6,758 nt of DNA from Prevotellaceae bacterium (GCA_031259655.1 JAIRLF010000264.1:1-6758), one strand, 5' to 3'; shown: positions 1-6,496, counted from the first letter of the stretch. Translations and numbers: made by a program. Notes: generated by a model from the sequence alone, not told the origin.

Positions 1-509
1 ATAATTTCGTCGGCGAACAAATGTACAAGTCTCTGCGCGAAGCATACTTACAACCTGAAGCGGCTGAAAAACTCGTTCGAGCGCAACAATATCTCAAACA
101 AGACAATCCCGATTACACGTTGATTGTGTACGACGCCGCCCGTCCGCAATGGGCGCAGGAAACCATGTGGAACAAGGTGAAAGACACGCCGATGAAAAGA
201 TATGTCGCCAACCCTCAACGAATCAGTATGCACACTTACGGGGTTGCTGTCGATGTAAGTATCCTGGACGGCGACAATAAGGAATTGGACATGGGTACTC
301 CCGTAGATTTCCTCGGAGCGCTGGCGGAACCGAAACACGAATCCAAATACCTCGCATCCGGAGAATTAACCGACAAACAGGTACAGAATCGAAAATTGTT
401 GAGAACAGTGATGGGAAAAGCCGGATTCAAAGGCATATCAAACGAATGGTGGCATTTCGAAGCTATCACGAGAACAGAAGCTCAAAAAAAGTATCTCCCG
501 ATTCAATGA
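1..509 (+). CDS. D-alanyl-D-alanine dipeptidase, VanX/DdpX family (M15D), 5' end missing
   Basis: Zinc dipeptidase expected to split D-Ala-D-Ala, either to recycle peptidoglycan fragments or to alter the cell-wall precursor pool; where it acts in the cell cannot be told because the N-terminus is missing. The frame is open to the left edge. The first complete codons (from position 3) read NFVGEQM, matching the NFTG motif near residue 26 of VanX, so roughly 25-50 residues are lost and the ATG at 21 is internal. Counting from that Met, family signatures are YDAARPQ (Arg41, equivalent to the transition-state Arg71 of VanX), SMHTYGVAVD (zinc ligands His71 and Asp78) and NEWWHFE (catalytic Glu142, zinc ligand His145). 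All metal and catalytic residues are intact, so the enzyme is probably active. No vanH- or vanA-like ligase gene is in view, so a housekeeping role is likelier than glycopeptide resistance (inference). It converges on the T9SS gene with one base between stop codons. Confidence 0.9.
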   Translation, partial: NFVGEQMYKSLREAYLQPEAAEKLVRAQQYLKQDNPDYTLIVYDAARPQWAQETMWNKVKDTPMKRYVANPQRISMHTYGVAVDVSILDGDNKELDMGTPVDFLGALAEPKHESKYLASGELTDKQVQNRKLLRTVMGKAGFKGISNEWWHFEAITRTEAQKKYLPIQ

Positions 510-537
510 ATTATTGTCCTGCGACAATAATTTTTTT
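509..537 (+). terminator. Intrinsic terminator of the dipeptidase gene, inside the end of the opposing gene
   Basis: A perfect 9-bp stem, ATTATTGTC (510-518) with GACAATAAT (523-531) around a CTGC loop, extends by one A:T pair (509/532) and runs into a T tract ending at 537. It starts on the last base of the dipeptidase stop codon. On the minus strand the hairpin is not directly followed by a T tract, so it should mainly stop plus-strand transcripts. The same bases encode the last seven residues (KKIIVAG) plus Q and the stop of the T9SS protein. Confidence 0.8.
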
Positions 538-2520
538 AACCTCTCTTATAGTTCTATCGGCGTTCCACACTCTCATGAGATATATTCCGGACGTAATATT
601 CGTAACGTCAATATTTCCCGACACATTCTCGAACACTTTGACAAGTTCGCCGGAAAGAGCATAGAGCTCTATTTTTAAAGATATTAACGGAACGCCATCG
701 CCTTCTTCCTCGAGATAGACAATTCCTCGCGCAGGATTTGGATATGCTTTAAAAGTCCGGATATTCCTGTTTGTTACGTCGTTATTGTCGAGCGTTACAT
801 GGTCGGGAGGAAATTGCGAATCGGCGAGGCAAAATATCGGACGTATCATCAATGAGCCGTCGAAAACCGAAGGTTCCCAAGCTTGTCCCAAACTGTAGAA
901 CGTGTTGCGCTTCGAATTACGGTTTCTATCAAATCCAATATTCAAAAAACCGTCGTCCGTCTGCAACCATCCGACGTAAAATGTTTCACCTTCGGGGAGA
1001 TAGACAGGTTTTGCAAATTTATACGCAACATATTTGTTCAGACTGTCCCGAAACACGGGGCTACCGCCGGTTTCGCTGTGAATCAGTTCGCCGGGAACAC
1101 CTGCGGCATCGGTCCAAACGGCAATCACAAATTTGTGGTTCGCGTTAGCATCGTTTACTGCGCGGTTGAAATACATGTACACTCCCCGAAGACTGTCGGT
1201 CATGTAAGTACGGAATTTCACCGCCACTTTTCCCATCGACGAGCCGTTGCCGAAAAGTCCGTATCCGTTTTCAGCCGTTCCGTCGTCGTATGCATAACAG
1301 TCTTTAAACTCGTAAACAATTCTGTTAGTGTCGTTATAGCGCAATGCCGCTCTAAAATCCGAAGGCTCGTTGTCCGTAACAATCCAACTCAACACTTCGA
1401 TTGCCGCCGAATCGCCGGCAATCGAAAATTCGTATCGAGGAATTGCATAAGACAAATTGATTGTGCTTCCGTCAGGAATGTTTTCGGCGCCCGCCGAATA
1501 GGACAGTGTTCTGCCCGAAGTTCCATAAAGAGAGCGCAATCGGAAATTACGGGTAACGCTTCTTGTACCCCATCCGAAATTTGTGTAATTCAGTTCCAAG
1601 TTCATCGGATTATCGAACAAATCGGCTTTTGCGAACTCGAAATGCCTTGCGGGAATGGTTTCGTAATTGGTTGTCAGGCGTTTTGGTATTCCCGATAATG
1701 CTATATCCGGGATATTCGGATTGTTTTCCGTCCTGTTTTTATCAAGATAGACAAAATCGATATGCCAATGGTCGGAAGCAGTGCTTCGTCCGGGAAAACT
1801 CGGGTGGATATTTATACTTGCATAGTTAATAAACCGAAAACTGAAATCGTTCATCAAATATTTGCTGTCCTCGATTTTAATATTCGACCTGAAAAACCTG
1901 AATCCGATACTGTCATCTTCGATAACTGACGTAGTGTTAGTTAAATGGTTTGATACTTCGATTTTGTTATCGGCAACGACCGAAGCGCTCCACACTGTAC
2001 TCCAAATGTTATCCGAAGGGGAATAAAATTCTACAATAAGAATATCAGCGCTTTCGGGCATATCGCCGTAACCTTTTGGCTGAAAATAAAAACTGAGACC
2101 GACGGAATCGGCGGGAGAATAGTTCAATCGAATAGAGCCGGAGGTCAAAGTATCCGCCGCAAAAACAGAATTTGCCGCTCTGTCGTATACTTTGCCTTTG
2201 CCGTCGAAGGGGTCAAATGTTGCAACTCCCACAGTAGGAGGATTTATGGCATACGAGATATTGACATATACCGACCGGTTTTCCGTCCATAGTTTCGGGT
2301 TCGGGGTCAACTGTCCGAGCTTTGAGAAATCATCGACAAAAGGCAATTCAAGATTTGACAGTGATTTTGTTTTTAACGATTTAGTTGTTGTCTGATGATG
2401 CACATTGATGTTTTCGTTCAGACCCATCAAAATTTCTTGAGCCTTCGCATCCAAAATCGAAAATGCAAATGCTAAAATCAACATGCCGAATTGTATATAT
2501 TTCTCGAACGTTTTAAGCAT
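511..2520 (-). CDS. Secreted T9SS type A sorting-domain protein, function unknown (669 aa)
   Basis: Predicted to be exported by Sec and then taken across the outer membrane by the type IX secretion system, to be anchored or released at the cell surface. I chose the ATG at 2520. A TTG seven codons upstream is open but overlaps the promoter box, and the ATG gives a clean signal peptide: MLKTFEKY, a hydrophobic stretch (FGMLILAFAFSIL), then a likely cut after AKA before QEIL. Near residues 55-120 it has an LPFVDDFS...W...N...PPTVGVATFDPFDG...DTLTS region that I recognise from many uncharacterised Bacteroidota surface proteins. Around residues 410-560 a second region carries YDDGTAENGYG, VWTDAAGVPGELI, FYVGWLQ and GSLMIRPIF, probably a beta-sandwich. 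The last ~80 residues are a type A sorting domain: YPNPARG, then ELYALSGELVKVFEN, then ITSGIYLMRVW and a Lys-rich KKIIV end. No protease, glycosidase or other catalytic motif is visible. It is divergent from the his genes and appears monocistronic. Confidence 0.88.
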   Translation of the reverse strand: MLKTFEKYIQFGMLILAFAFSILDAKAQEILMGLNENINVHHQTTTKSLKTKSLSNLELPFVDDFSKLGQLTPNPKLWTENRSVYVNISYAINPPTVGVATFDPFDGKGKVYDRAANSVFAADTLTSGSIRLNYSPADSVGLSFYFQPKGYGDMPESADILIVEFYSPSDNIWSTVWSASVVADNKIEVSNHLTNTTSVIEDDSIGFRFFRSNIKIEDSKYLMNDFSFRFINYASINIHPSFPGRSTASDHWHIDFVYLDKNRTENNPNIPDIALSGIPKRLTTNYETIPARHFEFAKADLFDNPMNLELNYTNFGWGTRSVTRNFRLRSLYGTSGRTLSYSAGAENIPDGSTINLSYAIPRYEFSIAGDSAAIEVLSWIVTDNEPSDFRAALRYNDTNRIVYEFKDCYAYDDGTAENGYGLFGNGSSMGKVAVKFRTYMTDSLRGVYMYFNRAVNDANANHKFVIAVWTDAAGVPGELIHSETGGSPVFRDSLNKYVAYKFAKPVYLPEGETFYVGWLQTDDGFLNIGFDRNRNSKRNTFYSLGQAWEPSVFDGSLMIRPIFCLADSQFPPDHVTLDNNDVTNRNIRTFKAYPNPARGIVYLEEEGDGVPLISLKIELYALSGELVKVFENVSGNIDVTNITSGIYLMRVWNADRTIREVKKIIVAGQ

Positions 2521-2538
2521 AACAAAATAAACAAGGTG

Positions 2539-2570
2539 CAAAATTATAATATTTTTTCTTTAACAGAAAA
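2539..2570 (-). promoter_or_regulatory. Bacteroidota-type promoter of the T9SS protein gene
   Basis: Read on the minus strand, 2546-2539 is TAATTTTG, an exact match to the Bacteroidota -7 consensus TAnnTTTG. A weak -33 candidate, TTTTCTG (2570-2564), lies 17 bases upstream; a proper TTTG is absent. The box ends 18 bases before the ATG at 2520, giving a very short 5' leader and arguing against the upstream TTG start at 2541. Confidence 0.55.
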
Positions 2571-2580
2571 TATTTTTTCT
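2548..2580. repeat. Pair of 12-bp direct repeats, 21 bp apart, at the T9SS gene promoter
   Basis: AATATTTTTTCT occurs at 2548-2559 and again at 2569-2580. The 21-bp period is two helical turns and the copies overlap the -7 to -33 interval of the promoter. They could be a regulator site, but the sequence is very AT-rich and chance or intrinsic bending explains it almost as well. Confidence 0.4.
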
Positions 2581-2713
2581 AAAATGATGTATATTAACAA
2601 AGTAGCAGGTGCAAACAAGGAACATCCGACGCCGGCAAGTTTATCGTTTATCGTGTCGCGTCATAATCAAATGCCGGATAAAGTTTATACGTAGTGTTTG
2701 CCCGAAACCTCCT

Positions 2714-2761
2714 TCGACGATGTTTTGAGAAGCGTCGTCCGACATGCTTTGACAAGCGTCG
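2714..2761. repeat. Degenerate 24-bp tandem repeat, two copies
   Basis: Copies at 2714-2737 and 2738-2761 agree at 18 of 24 positions and both end in AAGCGTCG after an (A)TG(T/C)TTTGA core. The first copy opens with TCGACGATGTTTT, a 13-mer that recurs twice in the cluster downstream of hisC (6569-6593). This links the two gene-free regions and suggests a dispersed repeat of this genome. Confidence 0.5.
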
Positions 2762-2766
2762 ATAAA

Positions 2767-3080
2767 ATGGAAATCGCAAAAAAAGTCGTTGCACTACTAC
2801 GGGAGACCTGTGTAGCTGAATTGTATCATGCGGATATACAACTACAGCCGAAGAAGTGGATGCCGAATGTATCAAAAAGACCTGCATTGTTTTCGTTCCC
2901 GAACAGCGTATCAAAAAAGCAATTGATACCCGAACTGTCAAAAAATGTGTCAATTATGCGAATCGCATCAATTATGTAAAAGATAAAGATGTTGATTATA
3001 CAAAAAAATATTACCTTTGCGGCGTTTTTATGATTAATAAATGTGTAAAAGTAAACATTGTCATTGTCATCATTTTTTAA
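2767..3080 (+). pseudogene. Possible broken small gene, perhaps lipoprotein-like
   Basis: From about 2820 to 3030 one frame reads like real coding sequence: RNY-rich codons and a varied peptide with IVSCGYTTTAEEVD, then KKTCIVFVPEQ, IKKAIDTRTVKKC and NYANRINYVKDKDVD. IVSCG resembles a lipobox (Cys at 2829-2831). However, a TGA at 2817-2819 closes this frame just upstream and it has no ATG before about 3030; the first alternative start is GTG at 2856. The neighbouring frame supplies ATG at 2767 followed by MEIAKKVVALL, a plausible start of a signal peptide. Joining the two needs a shift near 2805-2820, but the bases between are not hydrophobic in any frame, so this is only a weak reconstruction. 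The 3' end (taa at 3078-3080) runs into the hisG promoter, so the real end may be earlier. Alternatives are a short gene from GTG 2856 or chance. Family not recognised. Confidence 0.3.
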
Positions 3081-3092
3081 TGCTTATCTTTG
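3064..3092 (+). promoter_or_regulatory. Bacteroidota-type promoter of the his operon
   Basis: TATCTTTG at 3085-3092 matches the -7 consensus TAnnTTTG exactly. ATTG with TTG at 3064-3066 lies 18 bases upstream as the -33 element; a second TTG at 3058-3060 is too far. Transcription should start near 3098, leaving a leader of about 80 bases before hisG. The box also rules out the TTG at 3090 as a hisG start. Confidence 0.65.
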
Positions 3093-3111
3093 TCTTTTAC
3101 AGGATGGGGTG

Positions 3112-3192
3112 ATGATTGTTTACGGAACGATAAACCCGTCCGATTCATCGGCGGGTTTATTTTTACAGGAAAGTATATGGACAAAAAATTGA
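3112..3192 (+). CDS. Candidate 26-codon leader ORF overlapping the hisG start
   Basis: ATG at 3112 opens a frame beginning MIVYGTINPSDSS that runs through the leader hairpin and ends at TGA 3190-3192, 16 bases into hisG in another frame. A ribosome translating it would occupy the hairpin and could prevent termination, and the overlap could couple it to hisG. It has no His codons, so it is not a classical his leader peptide. It may be chance; there is no homology or clear ribosome site. Confidence 0.2.
   Translation: MIVYGTINPSDSSAGLFLQESIWTKN
3118..3164 (+). promoter_or_regulatory. Leader hairpin before hisG with terminator shape, probable attenuator
   Basis: A strong stem pairs ATAAACCCG (3130-3138) with CGGGTTTAT (3152-3160), then after a bulged T pairs CCG (3140-3142) with CGG (3149-3151), and possibly AT with AT, over a small loop; it is followed by T3160-T3164. 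Lying between the promoter and hisG, it would terminate his transcripts unless opened. A competing hairpin, GTTTA (3118-3122) with TAAAC (3131-3135), uses the same 5' arm and could act as antiterminator. No run of His codons, T-box or known riboswitch was recognised, so the signal that is sensed is unknown. Confidence 0.6.
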
Positions 3193-4037
3193 AAATTGCA
3201 ATTCAGAAAAGCGGAAGGCTTAGTGAAAAATCCTTGGAACTGCTCAAGGAATGTGGAATCAAGTTACCAGGAGGTAACGGCAAATTGAAAACCGAGGCGC
3301 GTAATTTCCCTGTCGAAGTGCTGTTTTTGCGCGACGACGATATCCCTCAATATGTGGAACAGGGCGTCGCCGATGTCGGGATTTTGGGCGAAAACGAAGT
3401 GTGGGAGAAGAAAAAGGACGTGTTGACGGTCGAGAAATTAGGCTTTGCCGGTTGCCGTATGTCGCTGGCAATCCCGAAAGATGAGGAATATACGGATTTG
3501 TCGTTTTTCGACAACAAGAAAGTGGCGACAAGCTACCCCTCGATATTGCGTGATTTTTTTGCAGAGAAAAACATCAGCGTCGAAATAGAGGAAATCGGCG
3601 GCAGCGTCGAAATCGCCCCGAGCATAGGTCTCGCGGATGCAATTTTCGATATCGTGAGCACCGGCAGCACTTTGTTGATGAACGGATTGAGAGAAGTGGA
3701 AGTGGTTGTGGAAAGCGAGGCGGTGTTGATTTCGAACAAAAAGCTGAGCGAAGAAAAGAAATCGATATTAAACAGATTAGTCTTCAGAATCAAATCGGTA
3801 TTACGGGCATCCGAAAACAAATACATCACTCTGAACGCGCCTTTGTCGGCAGTTGCTGAAATCACCAAACTCTTACCCGGCATGAAAAGTCCCACAATCG
3901 TTCCGTTAGCCGAAAAAGACTGGTGCGGAATACATTCGGTCGTCAAAGAAGATGAATTTTGGGACATCATCGATAAAATGAAAGCCCTCGGCGCTGAAGG
4001 AATACTGGTGATTCCTATCGAAAAAATGGTCTTGTAA
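3177..4037 (+). CDS. hisG: ATP phosphoribosyltransferase, long form (286 aa)
   Basis: Catalyses the committed first step of histidine synthesis in the cytoplasm, joining ATP and PRPP to give N1-(5-phosphoribosyl)-ATP and pyrophosphate. Start ATG 3177 (MDKKLKIAIQKSGRLSEKSLELLKECG) matches the family N-terminus and follows AGGA at 3168-3171; the frame is open further upstream, to a TTG at 3090, but that runs through the promoter and leader. The catalytic domain contains VADVGILGENE and the PRPP-binding loop DIVSTGSTL (residues 158-166) followed by LLMNGLREVE. The final ~75 residues (about 208-283, with LLPGMKSPTIVPL and the FWDIIDKMKALGAEGILVIPIEKM end) form the HisG_C regulatory domain. Length and domains therefore indicate the long, histidine-inhibited type that works without HisZ. 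It is the first gene of a hisG-hisD-hisC run, with 11 bp to hisD. Confidence 0.97.
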   Translation: MDKKLKIAIQKSGRLSEKSLELLKECGIKLPGGNGKLKTEARNFPVEVLFLRDDDIPQYVEQGVADVGILGENEVWEKKKDVLTVEKLGFAGCRMSLAIPKDEEYTDLSFFDNKKVATSYPSILRDFFAEKNISVEIEEIGGSVEIAPSIGLADAIFDIVSTGSTLLMNGLREVEVVVESEAVLISNKKLSEEKKSILNRLVFRIKSVLRASENKYITLNAPLSAVAEITKLLPGMKSPTIVPLAEKDWCGIHSVVKEDEFWDIIDKMKALGAEGILVIPIEKMVL

Positions 4038-4048
4038 ATCATTGACTA

Positions 4049-5332
4049 ATGGAAAAAATACTGTATCCCGACAAGGAAAAAAGACAGGAAGCCCTCAAAC
4101 GCCCGAATAAACCGGCGGCAGAGCTTGACGAACTTGTGCGAAAGATTTTTGCGGCTGTCGAACGCGATGGTGATAAAGCTTTGATTCGATACACTTTGGA
4201 GTTCGACAAAGTGGCTTTGGAATCGGTCGAAGTCGACAAAGAGACACTCGCCGGCGTCGGAAACCGCCTGTCGACAGAATTGAAAACGGCGATATCGCAA
4301 GCGGCGGCAAATATCCGCAAGTTCCACGAAAGCCAGCGAGAGACGCCGGCAGTGGTCGAAACGGTTGGCGGCGTCCGCTGTTGGCGCGAAAGCCGTCCGA
4401 TAGAGCGTGTCGGGATATATGTCCCCGGCGGTTCGGCTCCGTTATTTTCGACGGTCTTGATGCTCACAATTCCCGCAACAATAGCGGGTTGCAAAGAGAT
4501 TGTCATTTGCACTCCTCCGTGCGTCGACGGAATACATCCTGCGATTTTGTACGCTGCCGCTTATGTCGGCGTCGACAGGATATTTTCGGTTGGAGGCGTT
4601 CAGGCTATAGGCGCGATGACTTACGGAACGGAAACGATTCCGAAGGTCGACAAGATTTTCGGACCCGGTAATCAATACGTTACTGCGGCGAAGCAGATTG
4701 CGCAGACCTTGGGCGTGGCTATCGACATGCCTGCCGGTCCGAGCGAAGTTCTGGTAATTGCCGACAGAACCTGTAATCCGGCTTTTGTCGCGGCGGATTT
4801 GTTGTCGCAGGCTGAGCATGGCGCCGACAGTCAAGTCGTACTTTTGTCGGACGACGAAGACGTCGCCGACAGGGTGATTGCCGAAATCGAGGTTCAACTC
4901 GGCGCGCTCCCGCGAAAAGATATCGCAGCCCTGTCGCTCAAAAATTCGCGTATAGCAGTTCTGGACAATATCGGCGAATGTGTAGACCTGAGCAACGAAT
5001 ATGCTCCCGAACATTTGATACTGGCTTGCAGCGACGCGCGGCAGGTCGCTAAACAGATTGTCAATGCCGGCTCGGTGTTTATCGGCAATTACAGTTGCGA
5101 AAGCGCCGGCGACTATGCGAGCGGAACGAATCACACTCTGCCGACAAACGGATATGCAAAAAATTATAGCGGCGTATCGTTAGACAGTTTTATCAAAAAA
5201 ATCACTTTTCAGGAGATATCCGCCGAAGGAATTGCGAATATAGGCAGAGCGATAGAGATTATGGCTGCCGCCGAACAGCTCGACGCTCACAAAAATGCTG
5301 TCTCGATTCGATTAAACGATTTGAAAAAATAA
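4049..5332 (+). CDS. hisD: Histidinol dehydrogenase (427 aa)
   Basis: Cytoplasmic zinc- and NAD-dependent enzyme that oxidises L-histidinol to histidine in two steps through histidinal, ending the pathway. All key residues are present, each exactly five positions below the E. coli numbering: zinc ligands Gln254, His257 (in SQAEHGADSQ), Asp355 (in SAGDYASGTNH) and His414 (in LDAHKNAV), and the catalytic pair Glu321-His322 (in EYAPEHL). Family blocks PIERVGIYVPGG, DKIFGPGNQYV and DMPAGPSEVLV are also intact, and the length is normal. The start ATG at 4049 is 11 bp after hisG and has no obvious Shine-Dalgarno sequence, as is usual in Bacteroidota; no reasonable alternative start exists. It is most likely cotranscribed with hisG and hisC from the promoter near 3085. 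Confidence 0.98.
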   Translation: MEKILYPDKEKRQEALKRPNKPAAELDELVRKIFAAVERDGDKALIRYTLEFDKVALESVEVDKETLAGVGNRLSTELKTAISQAAANIRKFHESQRETPAVVETVGGVRCWRESRPIERVGIYVPGGSAPLFSTVLMLTIPATIAGCKEIVICTPPCVDGIHPAILYAAAYVGVDRIFSVGGVQAIGAMTYGTETIPKVDKIFGPGNQYVTAAKQIAQTLGVAIDMPAGPSEVLVIADRTCNPAFVAADLLSQAEHGADSQVVLLSDDEDVADRVIAEIEVQLGALPRKDIAALSLKNSRIAVLDNIGECVDLSNEYAPEHLILACSDARQVAKQIVNAGSVFIGNYSCESAGDYASGTNHTLPTNGYAKNYSGVSLDSFIKKITFQEISAEGIANIGRAIEIMAAAEQLDAHKNAVSIRLNDLKK

Positions 5333-5347
5333 TTAAAACACAAAGAC

Positions 5348-6382
5348 ATGAAAGAATTTATTCTACAGAATATTATACGAAAAAATATTGTCGCTCTGAA
5401 ACCGTATTCCTGCGCGCGCGACGAATTTAAAGGCGACGATGCTATATTCCTCGATGCGAACGAAAATCCGTTCGGCGTACTGAATCGCTATCCCGACCCC
5501 TACCAAAACAAATTGAAACAAAAACTTGCCCGGTTGAAAGATGTTCCGGACGACAAGATTTTCGTCGGTAACGGTAGCGATGAGGTGATAGATTTGGCGT
5601 TCAGGATTTTTTGCCGTCCGGGAATCGACAGGGCTTTGAGTTTTCCCCCGACATACGGCATGTATAAGGTGTCGGCGGCAATCAACGAGGTGGAAATGCT
5701 CGAAATCCCGCTAAGGAATGACTTTCAGATAGATTTGCCGGCTTTGACGCCTCTTTTCGACGATGAGCGGCTGAAAGTAATTTTCGTCTGTTCGCCGAAT
5801 AATCCTACGGGAAACCTGATGAATCCGGACGATATCAGGTTTATTCTGGAGAATTTCGCAGGCATAGTGTTTGTCGACGAGGCTTATATCGACTTTGCCG
5901 GCTCACAATCGCTGATTTCCGATATCGACAAATATCCGAATTTGATTGTCGCCCAAACGTTCAGTAAAAGCTGGGCGCTGGCTTCGGCGCGAATCGGAAT
6001 CGCTTATTCCAACGCCGAAATTATCACTTATTATAATAAGGTGAAAGCGCCTTACAATGTCAGCGGACCAAACCAAATGGCCGCTCTCGAAGCGCTTGAT
6101 AACGAAGACGCGTTTCTGAACCGCAAATCGATTATCCTCGAAGAAAAACAAAGACTGCAAAAAGAATTATCCGAAATTCCTCTGATTAAAAAACTCTATC
6201 GTTCCGACGCTAATTTCTTCTTAGTCGAGGTCGACGACGCTAACACAATATATTCTAAACTAATCGAGATGAAAATCGTTACGCGAAACCGCCACTCTGT
6301 AATTAAAAACTGTATCAGAATAACGGTCGGAACTCCGGACGAAAATGATGCGCTGCTTCGAGAGTTAAAAACTAAAAGTTAA
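5348..6382 (+). CDS. hisC: Histidinol-phosphate aminotransferase (344 aa)
   Basis: PLP-dependent class I/II aminotransferase that converts imidazole-acetol phosphate and glutamate to histidinol phosphate and 2-oxoglutarate, in the cytoplasm. Visible motifs in order: LDANENPFG near the N-terminus, then YPDPYQNKL, VGNGSDEVIDL, CSPNNPTGN (Asn152 contacts PLP), DEAYIDF (Asp177, Tyr180), TFSKSWALASARIG with Schiff-base Lys207 and phosphate-contacting Arg215, and the C-terminal NCIRITVGTPDENDALL. The length is normal for the family. Start ATG 5348 lies 15 bp after hisD. The last codons (LKTKS, stop) lie within a perfect 14-bp tandem duplication, so the exact C-terminus may be recent. In many Bacteroidota hisB follows closely; here a repeat cluster follows instead. 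Confidence 0.96.
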   Translation: MKEFILQNIIRKNIVALKPYSCARDEFKGDDAIFLDANENPFGVLNRYPDPYQNKLKQKLARLKDVPDDKIFVGNGSDEVIDLAFRIFCRPGIDRALSFPPTYGMYKVSAAINEVEMLEIPLRNDFQIDLPALTPLFDDERLKVIFVCSPNNPTGNLMNPDDIRFILENFAGIVFVDEAYIDFAGSQSLISDIDKYPNLIVAQTFSKSWALASARIGIAYSNAEIITYYNKVKAPYNVSGPNQMAALEALDNEDAFLNRKSIILEEKQRLQKELSEIPLIKKLYRSDANFFLVEVDDANTIYSKLIEMKIVTRNRHSVIKNCIRITVGTPDENDALLRELKTKS

Positions 6383-6390
6383 AAACTAAA
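6363..6390 (+). repeat. Perfect 14-bp tandem duplication across the hisC stop codon
   Basis: AGTTAAAAACTAAA occurs at 6363-6376 and again at 6377-6390. The TAA stop of hisC (6380-6382) lies in the second copy. Because 14 is not a multiple of three, gain or loss of one copy changes the C-terminus: with one copy the frame would read past this point. Replication slippage is the likely source. Confidence 0.75.
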
Positions 6391-6409
6391 AATACACAAC
6401 AATGCTATT

Positions 6410-6466
6410 GCGTCGCTACAAATCGACGCCCTCTACGACCACAGCATTGTCCCGATGTAGAGACGC
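6410..6466 (+). repeat. Repeat unit 1 (57 bp)
   Basis: Left end GCGTCGCTACA has one change from the other units (T to G at 6415) and right end TGTAGAGACGC is intact. The core carries TACGAC in the variable position and has one extra base near its 3' end. Confidence 0.75.
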
Positions 6467-6486
6467 CGTGGAGACGCCGTGGAGAC
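6454..6486 (+). repeat. 11-bp tandem repeat, three copies
   Basis: GATGTAGAGAC (6454-6464) is the end of unit 1; two identical copies of GCCGTGGAGAC follow at 6465-6475 and 6476-6486. It appears to be local amplification of the unit's right arm, leading straight into the palindrome before unit 2. Confidence 0.7.
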
Positions 6487-6496
6487 GCAAAATATT

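Larger units (their letters stand above)
2521..3176. other. Gene-poor region between the T9SS gene and hisG
   Basis: This 656-bp stretch separates two divergently transcribed units. From left to right it holds the T9SS promoter, a 37-codon open frame at 2584-2694 (+) with no recognisable motif and no good start signal, a degenerate 24-bp tandem repeat (2714-2761), a coding-like but broken stretch (2767-3080), the hisG promoter and the hisG leader. The opposite-strand open frame at 2648-2953 looks like a shadow of low-complexity Arg-rich translation. I see no tRNA and no insertion sequence. Confidence 0.6.

Noticed and set aside
1..509. Glycopeptide-resistance (van) cluster
   Set aside because: The VanX-like dipeptidase stands alone in view, with no vanH, vanA/B-type ligase or vanRS; VanX/DdpX relatives are common in bacteria without resistance.
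883..1698. 271-residue plus-strand ORF
   Set aside because: It lies wholly antisense to the T9SS gene, whose frame has clear domains; no recognisable protein signature is present.
2521..2541. TTG start at 2541 for the T9SS protein
   Set aside because: The codon overlaps the TAATTTTG promoter box, and the ATG at 2520 yields a normal signal peptide.
2648..2953. 101-residue minus-strand ORF
   Set aside because: Arg-rich, with no motif, antisense to the more coding-like plus-strand frame; it appears to be a shadow.
3090..3176. N-terminal extension of HisG from TTG 3090
   Set aside because: It would translate the -7 promoter box and the leader hairpin. The family N-terminus begins at Met 3177, which has a ribosome site.
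4442..5134. 230-residue minus-strand ORF
   Set aside because: It is antisense to hisD, which has every catalytic residue in place; the minus frame has no family signal.
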